A stretch of DNA of 64,000 nucleotides. It comes from Paraburkholderia kururiensis JCM 10599 = LMG 19447. GTDB lineage: Bacteria > Pseudomonadota > Gammaproteobacteria > Burkholderiales > Burkholderiaceae. The number at the start of each line of letters is the position of its first letter. The stretch's first letter is position 1. A program made the position numbers and the translations under genes. The notes beneath the pieces are model-generated. The model saw only the letters and a program-made list of their open reading frames with translations, did no database searches and was not told where the DNA came from. Location: the NCBI RefSeq assembly GCF_003986935.1, contig NZ_RJZE01000030.1:1-64000 (forward strand), read 5' to 3'. Below are positions 8,601 through 16,153 of this stretch, in pieces.

Positions 8601-9330
8601 CCGTTACGTACGGCCCGATACGGGGCTCGTCAACCGCTTCATCCAGGTCGAGCTGTCGGGTGTGCTGAAGCGGCAGGGCGACCAGTGGGTGCCGAACGAA
8701 CTCGCGCCGCAGTCGCTGCAGTTCGATCCGAAGTTTCTCGCCATGCTGCGCCTGATCGGTCCGATGGGTGCACGTCTCTATGCGCAGGGCGAGGCCAGCT
8801 ACCGCTTCGCGCTCATGCCGCAGTCCACGCCGGGCGTGACGCGCACGGAGCTTTCCGTCGACGGCCACCGCGTCGCCTACTTCAACCAGCAGGAAGCATG
8901 GACGCCGTTTGCCTGGCCGGGCGACGGCCTGCACGGCCAGGCGTCGCTGACGTGGCAGACGCTGAACGCAGGGGTGCGTATCGCCTTCGACAGCACCGGC
9001 GATTGGGCCTTCCTGCGCATGCTGGAGAAAGCCCAGGTGAGGGCACTCGACGATACGCGCTACGAACTGGCCTGGAACAGCGCGGCAGGCGGCGATGATG
9101 CAAAAACCGCTTCGGCTGCGAGTGACGCCCGTACCGCCAGTGCTGTCACGAACCCCGATGCACCGCCACCGCTGCGCTACCTGCTGCGCGTGCAGGCGGG
9201 CGCAGGGCCGCTGGAACTGCTCAAGCTGCGCGGCTTCCGGATGCCGGAGCGCATCTTCGTGACCGGCCGAGCGGGCGTGATCGCTGGCCTCCCATCGCTG
9301 CCGCCATTGCCGCCGGAGCTGCAGCCGTGA
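5659..9330 (+). CDS. tssM: T6SS membrane-complex protein TssM (IcmF family), nucleotide-binding motifs eroded
   Basis: About 1223 aa. TssM spans the inner membrane and periplasm, joining TssL and the TssJ lipoprotein in the T6SS trans-envelope complex. Visible: two N-terminal membrane segments (WGMPLAALVLAVAALLLVW and LLIAIPIVLVVIVTAHLFA), a cytoplasmic region of ~330 residues, a third membrane segment near residue 400 (LLATCVLAAAVVWTVLLMV), then a long periplasmic part ending in an IcmF/VasK-like C-terminal domain (FNQQEAWTPFAWPGDG). Length and topology fit the family. Where canonical TssM has a P-loop there is WLLVNGTDERVEQ (near residue 135), with no GxxxxGK[ST]; the later TKxD-type motif is also absent. 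ATG 5659 is chosen, overlapping the previous gene by 41 bases; ATG 5680 is possible. It is translationally coupled to tssF (GTGA). Confidence 0.85.
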   Translation: MTTPKNNMKNMEPDAAAGKPAPRGVAIWGMPLAALVLAVAALLLVWFGSDRIGIADGAPRTRLLIAIPIVLVVIVTAHLFAVSTGAYGATARLFRVETGDYTKAAKPLRRDARLQRLYEELRVSHGWFWRGRLRWLLVNGTDERVEQVAPGLKQAAVMQVGETVLVHASPDGIDPAKWLDQIRRLRWHRPVDGIVHVARANDPDTELPRRLSAIATALRWAAPVTFLHPVEAQGHPPEQFEPVGTFLPGGSRRQAQAAAGRAPALLGQAQRRTADIGVSQAGAPLWMRWMLEVSKYVGDHAEHIAASLGALASSNWLRAPLAGVVFAPVFEGTSPVPVPVVDRENPTGQGTGTPPAAQPAPVSLVTPLQPRALVPVWKQIAASMPAYHGRRTGLYWPNLLATCVLAAAVVWTVLLMVSGLGNRALVHDAQTAAEAALAATPGTPDALRAQLALQNCIATLEYRQQHGAPWYLRAGLSHNDDLLAALWQPYQTVAIRNLRQPVAQAFEGQLAQLSQVRADEQQSHDAQQRAYNRLKAYLMLATPARTDAPFLKAQMLEVWPALAGMRAGEWLDVSQQLAGFWSAHLRAHPEWRLNASAPLVTQMRSTLVNQIGLAASDDVLYQRVLGEARGRYADVSLATLLAGADAHGLFTTTQTVPGVFTRAAWEGVVEKAIDDAVKGQHVEGDWVLTGEQPTARVNATTVEGAVGSAQAEAEARQGAVALKKRLRERYFTDYTTAWAGMLNSFQWLPANSFSAVIDQLTRLTDAQTSPLLAVMKSVQYQGEAGRPSQALTDTLVRRAQGLFDGGDSNATQASVVNPLDRTFGPLLALMGAANAAPPAAGNSQAANGTNAAAFSGVSLPRVLTADTTVRLKLQQIQSSPDAQAMARALAQAVFQGKLSDLTQARDDAALTAASLGAQWAGFGQTMFVQPLDAAWEAVLQPAAASLNEAWRAGVAAPFASTFASRYPFSPTAADASFAEFGRYVRPDTGLVNRFIQVELSGVLKRQGDQWVPNELAPQSLQFDPKFLAMLRLIGPMGARLYAQGEASYRFALMPQSTPGVTRTELSVDGHRVAYFNQQEAWTPFAWPGDGLHGQASLTWQTLNAGVRIAFDSTGDWAFLRMLEKAQVRALDDTRYELAWNSAAGGDDAKTASAASDARTASAVTNPDAPPPLRYLLRVQAGAGPLELLKLRGFRMPERIFVTGRAGVIAGLPSLPPLPPELQP

Positions 9331-11198
9331 GCGCACCGTGGAAACTGTTCCAGCAGGAAGAAGCGAGTCCGCTGCTGCGCTATTTCGATGCCGAGATGCG
9401 CTATCTGCGCGAGGCCGGCCGCGAGTTCGCACGCGCCCAGCCCGACGCCGCGCGGCGCCTGGGCATGCAGCCAGGCCCGGCGCGTGGCGAGGAGGACGGA
9501 CCGGTCCGGGCGGTCAGTGAAGGCTTCGCGCTGCTCGTGGCACGGCTGCGCATGAAGCTCGACGACGGGATGCCGGAAGTCACCGAAGGGCTGCTCGACA
9601 ACCTCTACGGGCACATGGCGCGCCCGGTTCCGTCGCTGTCCATCATCGAATGTTTGCCCCTGCAGCGCGGCGGTTCGATGACGGCGAGCATTCCTGCCGG
9701 AGCCGTGGTGCGCTCGGCGCCCGTCGGCCCCGATGCGGTGCGCTGCCCGTTCCGCACGACGCAGGCGGTCGACCTGCTGCCGCTCTCAGTCGACGACGCA
9801 ACCGTGGCGGTCCGTGCGGACGGGCGGACGGTCATCCGCCTCACGCTGGGCCTCTGGTTCGGGGACCAGCGCGAGCATGTGGACCTGTCGCGCATCCGCT
9901 TGTACCTGCATGGCCAGCGTGCGGCCGCCGCGGCACTGTATGTGGCGCTTACTCGCCAGGTTGCGTCGGTCGGCCTGCGCTTGCCGTCCGTGCGTGACGG
10001 CGAGCTTCAGCCACTCGACGGTGTGCGTTTCGAGCCGTCAGGCTTCGGTCCGCCCACGCGGCTGTGGCCAGTCATGGACGCCGCGCGCAACGAGGCACTC
10101 GATCGCGAACAGACACTGCTCGAGTATTTCGTGTTCCCGCAGAAATTCCACTTCGTCGACCTGTGCGGCTTCGACAGTGCGATGGTGCCGGCGAACGAAA
10201 CGCGCCTGACCTTCGAGTTCGAACTGGACGGTCGCATGCCCGGCGACCAGCCGGTGGGCCGCGACAGCTTCCGGCTCTTCTGCACGCCGGTCATCAACCT
10301 GTTCGAGGTGGACGCGCTGCCGCTGCATCCGGCCGGCTGGCACGACACCGAACACCGCGTGCGCGTGCACCCGGCGCTGGAGGATCACGTCGAGCCCTAC
10401 GACCTGCTCACGGTGACGGCCGCCGACCCGGAGGGCAGCGCCCGGCATGCCTACACGCCATTCACGAGCTTCCGGCATCGCGGCTGGATGCTGCGCTACG
10501 ACAACCCCGAGCGGTACTTCCATACCGCGACGCGCCACGGCGCGGTGGGACGCGAGCTGTGGGTGACGCTGGCCGGTCAGCTGTGGGCGGGGACGTATGG
10601 CGACGCACACGGCGATGAGGACCGTCCCCAACCGGACCACCACGTGATGGTGCGCGCGCTCGCGAACAACGGACGCCTGCCGCGCCTCGCGCTCGCGCAG
10701 GCGACGATCACGGAGACCGTCACCGGCTTTACCGGCATCGCATCGGTACGCAACCTGACCGCGCCCAGCCTGCCGCAGTACCCGCCGCGCGACTACCCGG
10801 GCTATGACTGGCGCGTGCTGGGCCACTACACCGCGAACGGCGCGAACGAATTCAACCGGATGCTCGTGGAGGGCGCTCCGGTGCTGCGCGAGGTGCTCGA
10901 ACTCTACGACTGGGCGCCCGACGACACGATCTCGCGGCGTATCGATGCGATCCGGTCGGTGCGTTTCTCGCAGGAGCAGACCACCCGGCGCAGGGACGTG
11001 TTGCCGGTCGTGCGCGTCCATGTCGAACTCGATGCGGGTGGTTTCGACGGACCGGGCGACGTCGTGCTGTTCGGTGACGTGCTGGGCCATTTCCTCGGGC
11101 GTTACGCGAGCCTGCAGTATTCCGTGCAACTGGCGCTGACGGTCGATGGCGAGGAAACGCTCTGGCCGGGCACCGACTGGAAGGGAGCCGCATTCTGA
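9327..11198 (+). CDS. tssF: T6SS baseplate subunit TssF
   Basis: 623 aa, the usual size for TssF (VasA/ImpG family), which with TssG forms the baseplate wedge that docks on the membrane complex and surrounds the VgrG spike. The N-terminus (LLRYFDAEMRYLREAGREFA) followed by EGFALLVARLRMKLDDGMPE and LLDNLYGHMARPVPS is the standard opening of the family. The GTG start overlaps the tssM stop by 4 bases and is preceded by GGAG at 9315-9318. The 3' end overlaps the tssJ start (TGATG). No tssG partner is found in the window, which is unusual because tssF and tssG are normally adjacent. Confidence 0.9.
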   Translation: MSAPWKLFQQEEASPLLRYFDAEMRYLREAGREFARAQPDAARRLGMQPGPARGEEDGPVRAVSEGFALLVARLRMKLDDGMPEVTEGLLDNLYGHMARPVPSLSIIECLPLQRGGSMTASIPAGAVVRSAPVGPDAVRCPFRTTQAVDLLPLSVDDATVAVRADGRTVIRLTLGLWFGDQREHVDLSRIRLYLHGQRAAAAALYVALTRQVASVGLRLPSVRDGELQPLDGVRFEPSGFGPPTRLWPVMDAARNEALDREQTLLEYFVFPQKFHFVDLCGFDSAMVPANETRLTFEFELDGRMPGDQPVGRDSFRLFCTPVINLFEVDALPLHPAGWHDTEHRVRVHPALEDHVEPYDLLTVTAADPEGSARHAYTPFTSFRHRGWMLRYDNPERYFHTATRHGAVGRELWVTLAGQLWAGTYGDAHGDEDRPQPDHHVMVRALANNGRLPRLALAQATITETVTGFTGIASVRNLTAPSLPQYPPRDYPGYDWRVLGHYTANGANEFNRMLVEGAPVLREVLELYDWAPDDTISRRIDAIRSVRFSQEQTTRRRDVLPVVRVHVELDAGGFDGPGDVVLFGDVLGHFLGRYASLQYSVQLALTVDGEETLWPGTDWKGAAF

Positions 11199-11713
11199 TG
11201 ACAACGTGGATCGAGCGATACGCAGCCGGCGTGATTCTCGCGCTGACGGTTTCCGCATGCGGGACGTGGCAGTCGGTGAAGGACGGCGCCGTGAGCGTCA
11301 CACGCGCGGTGTTCGAGACGAAGGTCGAGCAGATGAACCTGGAGATCACGGCGCTCGCTGCGCTGAACCCGGACGCGCACGGCGTGCCGCTGCCGGTCGT
11401 GCTGCGCATCGTCCAGTTGAAGGACGGGAAGGCATTCGCCACGGCGACCCCGGCGCAGATGCTCGAAGGCAGCGAGGCGTTGAAGGCCGCAACACTCTGG
11501 AGCCGCGACGTGACACTGGGGCCGGGGCAGACAGTCAGAGTGTCCGAGCCGATCGGCGATGCCGCGAATTATGTGGGGGTGGCGGCCTTCTTCCGCGATA
11601 CGGCCAGTGCCGAATGGTCCGTGCTCGTGCCGAAATCGCAGTGGAAGAAGACGGATCCGGTGAGGCTGGTGGCTGCGGACCGCACGCTGGAAATCGAGGC
11701 CGGGCGAAGGTGA
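11198..11713 (+). CDS. tssJ: T6SS outer-membrane lipoprotein TssJ
   Basis: 171 aa. The N-terminal signal ends in a lipobox (LTVSACG, Cys ~22), and the body matches the TssJ/VasD family, which anchors the periplasmic part of TssM to the outer membrane. Typical features are LKDGKAFATATPAQML, the SRDVTLGPGQTVRV segment and YVGVAAFFRD near the end of the beta sandwich. The start overlaps the tssF stop by one base. It is the last gene of the T6SS block; the sequence downstream is non-coding and includes an 11-base C run. Confidence 0.9.
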   Translation: MTTWIERYAAGVILALTVSACGTWQSVKDGAVSVTRAVFETKVEQMNLEITALAALNPDAHGVPLPVVLRIVQLKDGKAFATATPAQMLEGSEALKAATLWSRDVTLGPGQTVRVSEPIGDAANYVGVAAFFRDTASAEWSVLVPKSQWKKTDPVRLVAADRTLEIEAGRR

Positions 11714-12028
11714 ACGTCGTGTATTGGCGCCTGTGGCGGCGATCCGGCCGCCCGCGTCGCTCACGGCGCCGACGGTGACTGCGGAGCGGTCTCCGACGAT
11801 GCGGCCGGCGACCTGAACCGGCCGCGCTCACAGGGCACCCCCCCCCCCGGCTTTCCACTACACCAAAAACTTGGCAAGCGCGCCGTTTCGCCGCCGTTGC
11901 CGACATGACGCCGATCAACAACCGGCGATTTTTCCGCCCGTCCGCAGGAGTCGTTGATTTTGCGCAAAGCGCGTCTGTCGCGTCACGCGATCATGGCGGC
12001 TTCGTCACCAAAGAAGCGGGCACCCCTC
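11714..12028. other. Intergenic region with an 11-base C tract (11838-11848)
   Basis: 315 bases between tssJ and the NMO gene. The only notable element is an uninterrupted run of eleven C at 11838-11848. Open frames crossing the region are antisense or out-of-frame shadows. No terminator with a T run is visible after tssJ. Confidence 0.7.
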
Positions 12029-13219
12029 ATGTTTCCATCTCACCCGTTCGCGCCGCTCAGAATTCGCGGCCGCGCGCTGTTGCCCATCGTGCAGGGCGGC
12101 ATGGGCGTCGGCATTTCGGCTCATCGGCTCGCCGGCAGCGTGGCGCGCGAAGGCGCGGTCGGCACGATTGCGAGCATCGACCTGCGCCACCATCACCCCG
12201 ATCTGCTCGACATGTGCCGTGCGGACCCGCGGCGCGAGACGCTGGAGCGCGCAAACCTGATCGCGCTCGCCCGCGAGATCGAAGGCGCGAAGCGGCTCTC
12301 GGAAGGCCACGGCATGATCGCGGTCAACGTGATGAAAGCGGTGAGCGCGCACGCCGACTACGTGCGCGCGGCTTGCGAGAACGGCGCCCACGCCATCGTG
12401 ATGGGCGCCGGTCTGCCGCTCGATCTGCCCGACCTCACGCAGGGTCACGACATCGCGCTGATCCCCATTCTCTCGGATGCTCGCGGCATCGCGCTCGTGC
12501 TCAAGAAGTGGATGAAGAAGGGCCGCTTGCCGGACGCGGTCGTTATCGAGCATCCCGCCCACGCGGGCGGCCACCTCGGCGTGACCAATCTTTCCGAAAT
12601 GAACGACGAGCGTTTCTCGTTCGAGCGGATTTTCGCCGAGCTCGATCCCGTTTTCACCTCGCTCGGTCTGCGTCGCGAAGACGTGCCGTTGATCGTGGCG
12701 GGCGGCATCAATAGCCACGAGGCCGTGCGCAAGTGGCTGGCGGCCGGCGCGAACGGCGTGCAGGTCGGCACGCCTTTTGCGGTGACGGAGGAGGGCGACG
12801 CGCATCCGAACTTCAAGCGGGTGCTGGCCGATGCGCGTCCCGAAGACATCGTCGAGTTCGTGAGCGTGACGGGGCTGCCTGCGCGCGCGGTGAAGACGCC
12901 ATGGCTCGCGCGCTACCTGCGCAACGAGTCGCGCATTCGCGCCAAGATCGGCAGCATCAAGAATGCGTGCCCCACGGCGCTCGAATGCCTCTCGGTGTGT
13001 GGCCTGCGCGACGGCGTGGAAAAGTTCGGCCACTTCTGTATCGACACGCGTCTTGCCGCCGCGCTGCGCGGCGACGTCGCCAATGGGCTCTTCTTCCGCG
13101 GCCGCGAGTCGCTGCCGTTCGGCAACGCCATTCGCAGCGTGCGCGAGCTCATTGAACTCTTGCTGACGGGCGTGGCGCGACCGGCTGTCGCACGATCGGG
13201 GGCGTTTGCGCTGGCTTGA
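12029..13219 (+). CDS. NMO / 2-nitropropane dioxygenase family flavoprotein
   Basis: 396 aa from ATG 12029; ATG 11993 would add 12 residues. FMN-dependent TIM-barrel enzymes of this family oxidise nitronates or reduce enoyl thioesters (FabK-like). Family marks: the N-terminal PIVQGGMGVGIS, EGAVGTIASID, the EHPAHAGGHLG strand with the active-site-type His, VPLIVAGGINSHEAV and GANGVQVGTPFAVT. Near residues 330-355 there are several Cys (NACPTALECLSVCGL and FCID) typical of a subgroup that may bind a metal centre; I cannot tell whether it does here. The substrate is not predictable. The stop codon lies inside an FNR-like site that probably belongs to the next gene. Confidence 0.8.
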   Translation: MFPSHPFAPLRIRGRALLPIVQGGMGVGISAHRLAGSVAREGAVGTIASIDLRHHHPDLLDMCRADPRRETLERANLIALAREIEGAKRLSEGHGMIAVNVMKAVSAHADYVRAACENGAHAIVMGAGLPLDLPDLTQGHDIALIPILSDARGIALVLKKWMKKGRLPDAVVIEHPAHAGGHLGVTNLSEMNDERFSFERIFAELDPVFTSLGLRREDVPLIVAGGINSHEAVRKWLAAGANGVQVGTPFAVTEEGDAHPNFKRVLADARPEDIVEFVSVTGLPARAVKTPWLARYLRNESRIRAKIGSIKNACPTALECLSVCGLRDGVEKFGHFCIDTRLAAALRGDVANGLFFRGRESLPFGNAIRSVRELIELLLTGVARPAVARSGAFALA

Positions 13220-13229
13220 TAAACGTCAA
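13216..13229 (+). promoter_or_regulatory. FNR/ANR-like box upstream of ompW
   Basis: TTGATAAACGTCAA differs from the FNR/ANR consensus TTGAT-N4-ATCAA at one base. It sits 58 bases before the ompW start, overlaps the stop codon of the upstream gene, and fits oxygen-responsive control known for ompW in other proteobacteria. Binding itself is inferred. Confidence 0.45.
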
Positions 13230-13286
13230 ATCTCCGTGGCAATAAGCCCTACAGAATGCAAGGGCATTTTGACCACGGGGAAAGAC

Positions 13287-13961
13287 ATGCAAAAGCTCAT
13301 CAAGACCCTTGCCGCTTCAGCCTGTGTGCTTGGCGCGGCATTCGCCGCCCCGGCGGCCAACGCGGCAGACGCCGCCACCACCACGCCGGACGCGGTGTCC
13401 GACGCCACCAGCGGCGGCATTCATGCCGGCGACTGGCTGGTACGTCTGCGCGCCATCAGCATCGAACCGAATGCACGCACGAGCGATACGCTCTCCGCGC
13501 TGAACGTCGATGTGAACAACGCGATCGTGCCGGAACTCGACTTCACCTACATGATCCGCGACTACCTGGGCGTCGAGCTGATTCTCGGCACGTCGCGCCA
13601 TCAGGTCACCTCGAGCCTCGGCAACCTGGGCGGTGTCGGCGTGCTGCCGCCCACGCTGCTGCTGCAATACCACTTCAACCATGCGGGCAAGGTTCGCCCG
13701 TACGTGGGCGCCGGCGTGAACTACACGCTCTTCTACAACAACGGCTTGCATGCGGGCGGCTCGCAGATCTCCGTTGGCAACCACAGCTTCGGTCCGGCGC
13801 TGCAGGCCGGTATCGACATCCAGGTGACGAAGAAGATCTTCGCCAACGTGGACATCAAGAAGATCTGGATGAAGACGGATGCGTCGCTCAACGGCGCGTC
13901 GCTCGGCACGCTCCACATCGACCCGCTCGTGGTGGGCGTGGGCGTCGGTATGAAGTTTTGA
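13287..13961 (+). CDS. ompW: OmpW family outer-membrane beta-barrel protein
   Basis: 224 aa. The signal peptide (MQKLIKTLAASACVLGAAFA, cleavage at ANA-AD) is followed by the 8-stranded OmpW barrel: GDWLVRLRAISIEPN near the N-terminus, PELDFTYMIRDYLGVELILG, PTLLLQYHFN with KVRPYVGAGVNYT, and a C-terminal aromatic (VGVGVGMKF) for BAM recognition. OmpW proteins form narrow hydrophobic channels linked to stress and low-oxygen responses. The start is set by GGGGAAAG at 13277-13284. An FNR-like box lies upstream and a strong hairpin terminator downstream. Confidence 0.92.
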   Translation: MQKLIKTLAASACVLGAAFAAPAANAADAATTTPDAVSDATSGGIHAGDWLVRLRAISIEPNARTSDTLSALNVDVNNAIVPELDFTYMIRDYLGVELILGTSRHQVTSSLGNLGGVGVLPPTLLLQYHFNHAGKVRPYVGAGVNYTLFYNNGLHAGGSQISVGNHSFGPALQAGIDIQVTKKIFANVDIKKIWMKTDASLNGASLGTLHIDPLVVGVGVGMKF

Positions 13962-14010
13962 CCGACAGGCGCAACGCAAACGCGCCACAGAGCGCGTTCA
14001 GGGGGGAACA

Positions 14011-14036
14011 AAAACGCCGGGGAAACCCGGCGTTTT
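14011..14036. terminator. Bidirectional rho-independent terminator
   Basis: Perfect 11-bp inverted repeat AAAACGCCGGG / CCCGGCGTTTT with a GAAA tetraloop, followed by seven T on the + strand and preceded by A on the other side. It lies between the convergent ompW and DUF1289 genes and can serve both. Confidence 0.92.
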
Positions 14037-14063
14037 TTTAATTTCTGCTGAGGCTACAGGCGC

Positions 14064-14267
14064 CTATAGCTTGTCGTACTTGAAGCGCATTGCCGTGCCT
14101 TCGCGCTGGATGCGTTCCCAGACGGCGTGCTTTTCGTCGTCGCTCATGAAGACCCAGTTCGAGACCTCGGCGGCCGTGCGTCCGCAGCCCTTGCAGATCT
14201 CGTCGAAAAGCGTCGAGCAGACGCCGATGCAGGGGCTGTCGGGAAGGTCGTGCAGATTGGAGGTCAT
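14064..14267 (-). CDS. DUF1289 family Fe-S-type small protein
   Basis: 67 aa starting at MTSNLHDLPDSPCIGVC. The family signature is complete: DSPCIGVC, then CKGCGRT, then W and the DDEKHAVWERI helix, with four Cys that could hold a metal or Fe-S centre (the family is often labelled predicted Fe-S protein). Function is unknown. A longer in-frame extension to 14423 exists but lacks family character, so the internal ATG is used. It shares a terminator with ompW and is divergent from the polyamine operon. Confidence 0.85.
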   Translation of the reverse strand: MTSNLHDLPDSPCIGVCSTLFDEICKGCGRTAAEVSNWVFMSDDEKHAVWERIQREGTAMRFKYDKL

Positions 14268-14516
14268 CGGGAAGAATTCAGGGGATATCCAGCGAACATC
14301 GGCAAGTGCCGCTATGGTAACCGATGGCCCAAACGCCTCTCGCGCGGTAGGGATATCGGGCCGCGCTGCGTGGGCCATCAGATAGGGCGACGCGGCGACC
14401 GACGCGCGCCACGGTTGCCGCACCGCGGTGGTGCAATCCGCTTTCGCGTCTGTGCCCGCTCTGTGCCCCCGTTCGGCCGGCAGTCAGGCCTCGCAGCCGG
14501 CCTCATTGCCGGCCTC

Positions 14517-14564
14517 GCATTTGCCACCGCTTTTGCCACTGCATTTGCCACCGCATTTGCCACC
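14517..14564 (+). repeat. 12-bp tandem repeat, 4 copies
   Basis: Four consecutive 12-base units, consensus GCATTTGCCACC, copies 1, 3 and 4 identical and copy 2 with two changes. The unit length is a multiple of 3 but no gene encoding it is supported. Confidence 0.85.
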
Positions 14565-14754
14565 ACCCGCCAGGCTTTTTTCGCAGTAGACACCGTCGCA
14601 TAACCCGATAAAATTGCGCCCGATTTGCGCGTCTCTCCGGCTTGCTTCCCCGGTCGCCGGACGAGACGCCGCCGGCCGGCAAGCAGGCGCCCGTCACCTC
14701 ACCCTCGGGGGCAGGGCAGCCCGAGGAGCGGCTTGGGCAAAGGCTGTGCCGTAT

Positions 14755-14785
14755 CCGCGACACCCGGGCATTTTTTTTGTCGCGG
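14755..14785 (+). promoter_or_regulatory. Hairpin with T run in the potF leader region
   Basis: Perfect 8-bp inverted repeat CCGCGACA / TGTCGCGG; the 15-base loop includes most of an eight-T run. It may be a leader hairpin or simply a factor-independent pause site ahead of potF. The role is inferred. Confidence 0.4.
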
Positions 14786-14840
14786 ACAACGATTAGTGGT
14801 ACGTTTCGGGTTTTTCGGAGGAGCCGCACCGGTCACGGCG

Positions 14841-14890
14841 CGGCGTCAGGCGGGGTCAAACAGGATCAAGCGGCATCGAGCGGGATCAAG
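14841..14890 (+). repeat. 10-bp degenerate tandem repeat, 5 copies
   Basis: Five consecutive decamers related to CGGGATCAAG (CGGCGTCAGG, CGGGGTCAAA, CAGGATCAAG, CGGCATCGAG, CGGGATCAAG) end 33 bases before the potF start. Confidence 0.8.
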
Positions 14891-14923
14891 CACCGGCACG
14901 ATGCCGGTCACATGGAGAACGGG

Positions 14924-16024
14924 ATGAAGAAACAGGTGGTGGGCCAGCTGGCGGCGCTCGTGCTGTGCGCGGTGCCCTTTGCGACGGCGATGGCGAAGGA
15001 TACGCAACTCAACGTGTACAACTGGTCCGATTACATCGCCAAGGACACGATCCCGAACTTCGAGAAACAGACCGGCGTGAAGGTCCGCTACGACAACTAC
15101 GACAGCGACGACACGCTGCAGGCCAAGCTCCTCACCGGCAATTCCGGCTACGACATCGTCGTGCCGACCAGCAACTACGCGGGCAAGCAGATCGCCGCCG
15201 GCATCTTCGCGCCGCTCGACAAGTCGAAGCTGCCGAACCTCAAGTACCTCGATCCCCAACTGATGAATCTCGTGGCGGGCGCGGACCCGGGCAACAAGTA
15301 CGCCGTGCCCTGGGCATGGGGCACGACGGGCCTCGGCTACAACGTGACGAAGGTGCAGCAGATTCTCGGCAAGAACGTTCCGCTCGATAACTGGGACATC
15401 CTTTTCAAGCCCGAGAACATTTCGAAGCTGAAGGCCTGCGGCGTGTCGGTGCTCGATGCCCCCGACCAGATGTTCGCCGCGGCGCTCCATTACATCGGCA
15501 AAGACCCGATGAGCCACAACCCGGACGACTATCGCGCCGCGCTCGCGATGCTCAAGAAGATCCGGCCGTACATCACGCAGTTCAACTCGTCGGGCTACAT
15601 CAACGACATGGTGGGCGGCGACGTCTGCTTCACCTACGGCTGGTCGGGCGACGTGGTGATCGCCAAGCACCGCGCGATCGACGCGAAGAAACCCTACAAG
15701 ATCGAGTACTTCATTCCGAAGGGCGGCGCGCCGATCTGGTTTGACGTGATGACCATTCCGAAGGACGCGGCCCACAAGGAAGCTGCGCTCGAGTGGATCA
15801 ACTACATCGAAACGCCGCAGGTCCACGCCGCCATCACAAATGCCGTCTACTATCCGAGCGCCAATGCCGAGGCGCGCAAGTACGTGGACAAGGACATCGC
15901 GAACGACCCGGCCATCTACCCGCCCGCGGACGTCGTGAAGACGCTGTTCCTGTTGAAGCCGCTGCCGCCTGAAATCCAGCGGCTGCAAACGCGCCTGTGG
16001 ACGGAATTCAAGTCCGGCCGCTGA
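14924..16024 (+). CDS. potF: Putrescine/polyamine ABC transporter, periplasmic binding protein
   Basis: 366 aa. The signal peptide (MKKQVVGQLAALVLCAVPFA, cleavage at AMA-KD) is followed by the PotF/PotD opening LNVYNWSDYIAKDTIPNFE. Further family segments: VRYDNYDSDDTLQAKLL, GYDIVVPTSNY, YAVPWAWGTTGLGYN, and the conserved C-terminal PNAVYYPSANAEA-like region (here TNAVYYPSANAEA). Aromatic and acidic residues characteristic of polyamine binding (WSD, the DxxF and W/D positions) are present. The start is set by GGAG at 14914-14917. It captures putrescine or a similar polyamine in the periplasm for PotGHI. A terminator-like hairpin separates it from potG, which would make it more abundant than the membrane parts. 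Confidence 0.92.
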   Translation: MKKQVVGQLAALVLCAVPFATAMAKDTQLNVYNWSDYIAKDTIPNFEKQTGVKVRYDNYDSDDTLQAKLLTGNSGYDIVVPTSNYAGKQIAAGIFAPLDKSKLPNLKYLDPQLMNLVAGADPGNKYAVPWAWGTTGLGYNVTKVQQILGKNVPLDNWDILFKPENISKLKACGVSVLDAPDQMFAAALHYIGKDPMSHNPDDYRAALAMLKKIRPYITQFNSSGYINDMVGGDVCFTYGWSGDVVIAKHRAIDAKKPYKIEYFIPKGGAPIWFDVMTIPKDAAHKEAALEWINYIETPQVHAAITNAVYYPSANAEARKYVDKDIANDPAIYPPADVVKTLFLLKPLPPEIQRLQTRLWTEFKSGR

Positions 16025-16078
16025 TGTGGCGGTCATGGCAGCGGCCGCGCGAGAGGCGCTAGCCGCCATGCAACCACG

Positions 16079-16108
16079 AGGCCCCCGGTGTCCGCCGGGG
16101 GCTTTGTT
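16079..16108 (+). terminator. Attenuator/terminator between potF and potGHI
   Basis: Inverted repeat GCCCCCGG-tgtccg-CCGGGGGC followed by TTTGTT. It is a good intrinsic-terminator shape located inside an otherwise collinear operon, so partial read-through is the likely role: high potF, lower potGHI. Confidence 0.75.
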
Positions 16109-16153
16109 CGTCAAACCCCGTGTGTCAACCGTGCTGGAGCAGGGCAGCAGATC

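Larger units (their letters stand above)
14268..14923. other. Intergenic region upstream of potF, repeat-rich
   Basis: 656 bases without a convincing gene between divergent DUF1289 and potF. It holds a 12-bp tandem repeat (14517-14564), a hairpin with a T run (14755-14785) and a 10-bp tandem repeat (14841-14890). Promoters for both neighbours must lie here but no clear hexamers stand out. Confidence 0.7.

Noticed and set aside
6595..9432. 945-codon open frame antisense to tssM
   Set aside because: High GC keeps the opposite strand open. The + strand has recognisable TssM domains; the antisense protein is Arg/His-rich with no domain.
14517..14570. 12-bp repeat as part of a coding gene (FATA-type repeat)
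   Set aside because: Unit length is a multiple of 3 but no start, ribosome-binding site or domain supports a protein.
14674..14785. Riboswitch in the potF leader
   Set aside because: A hairpin and T run are present but no conserved riboswitch core was recognised.
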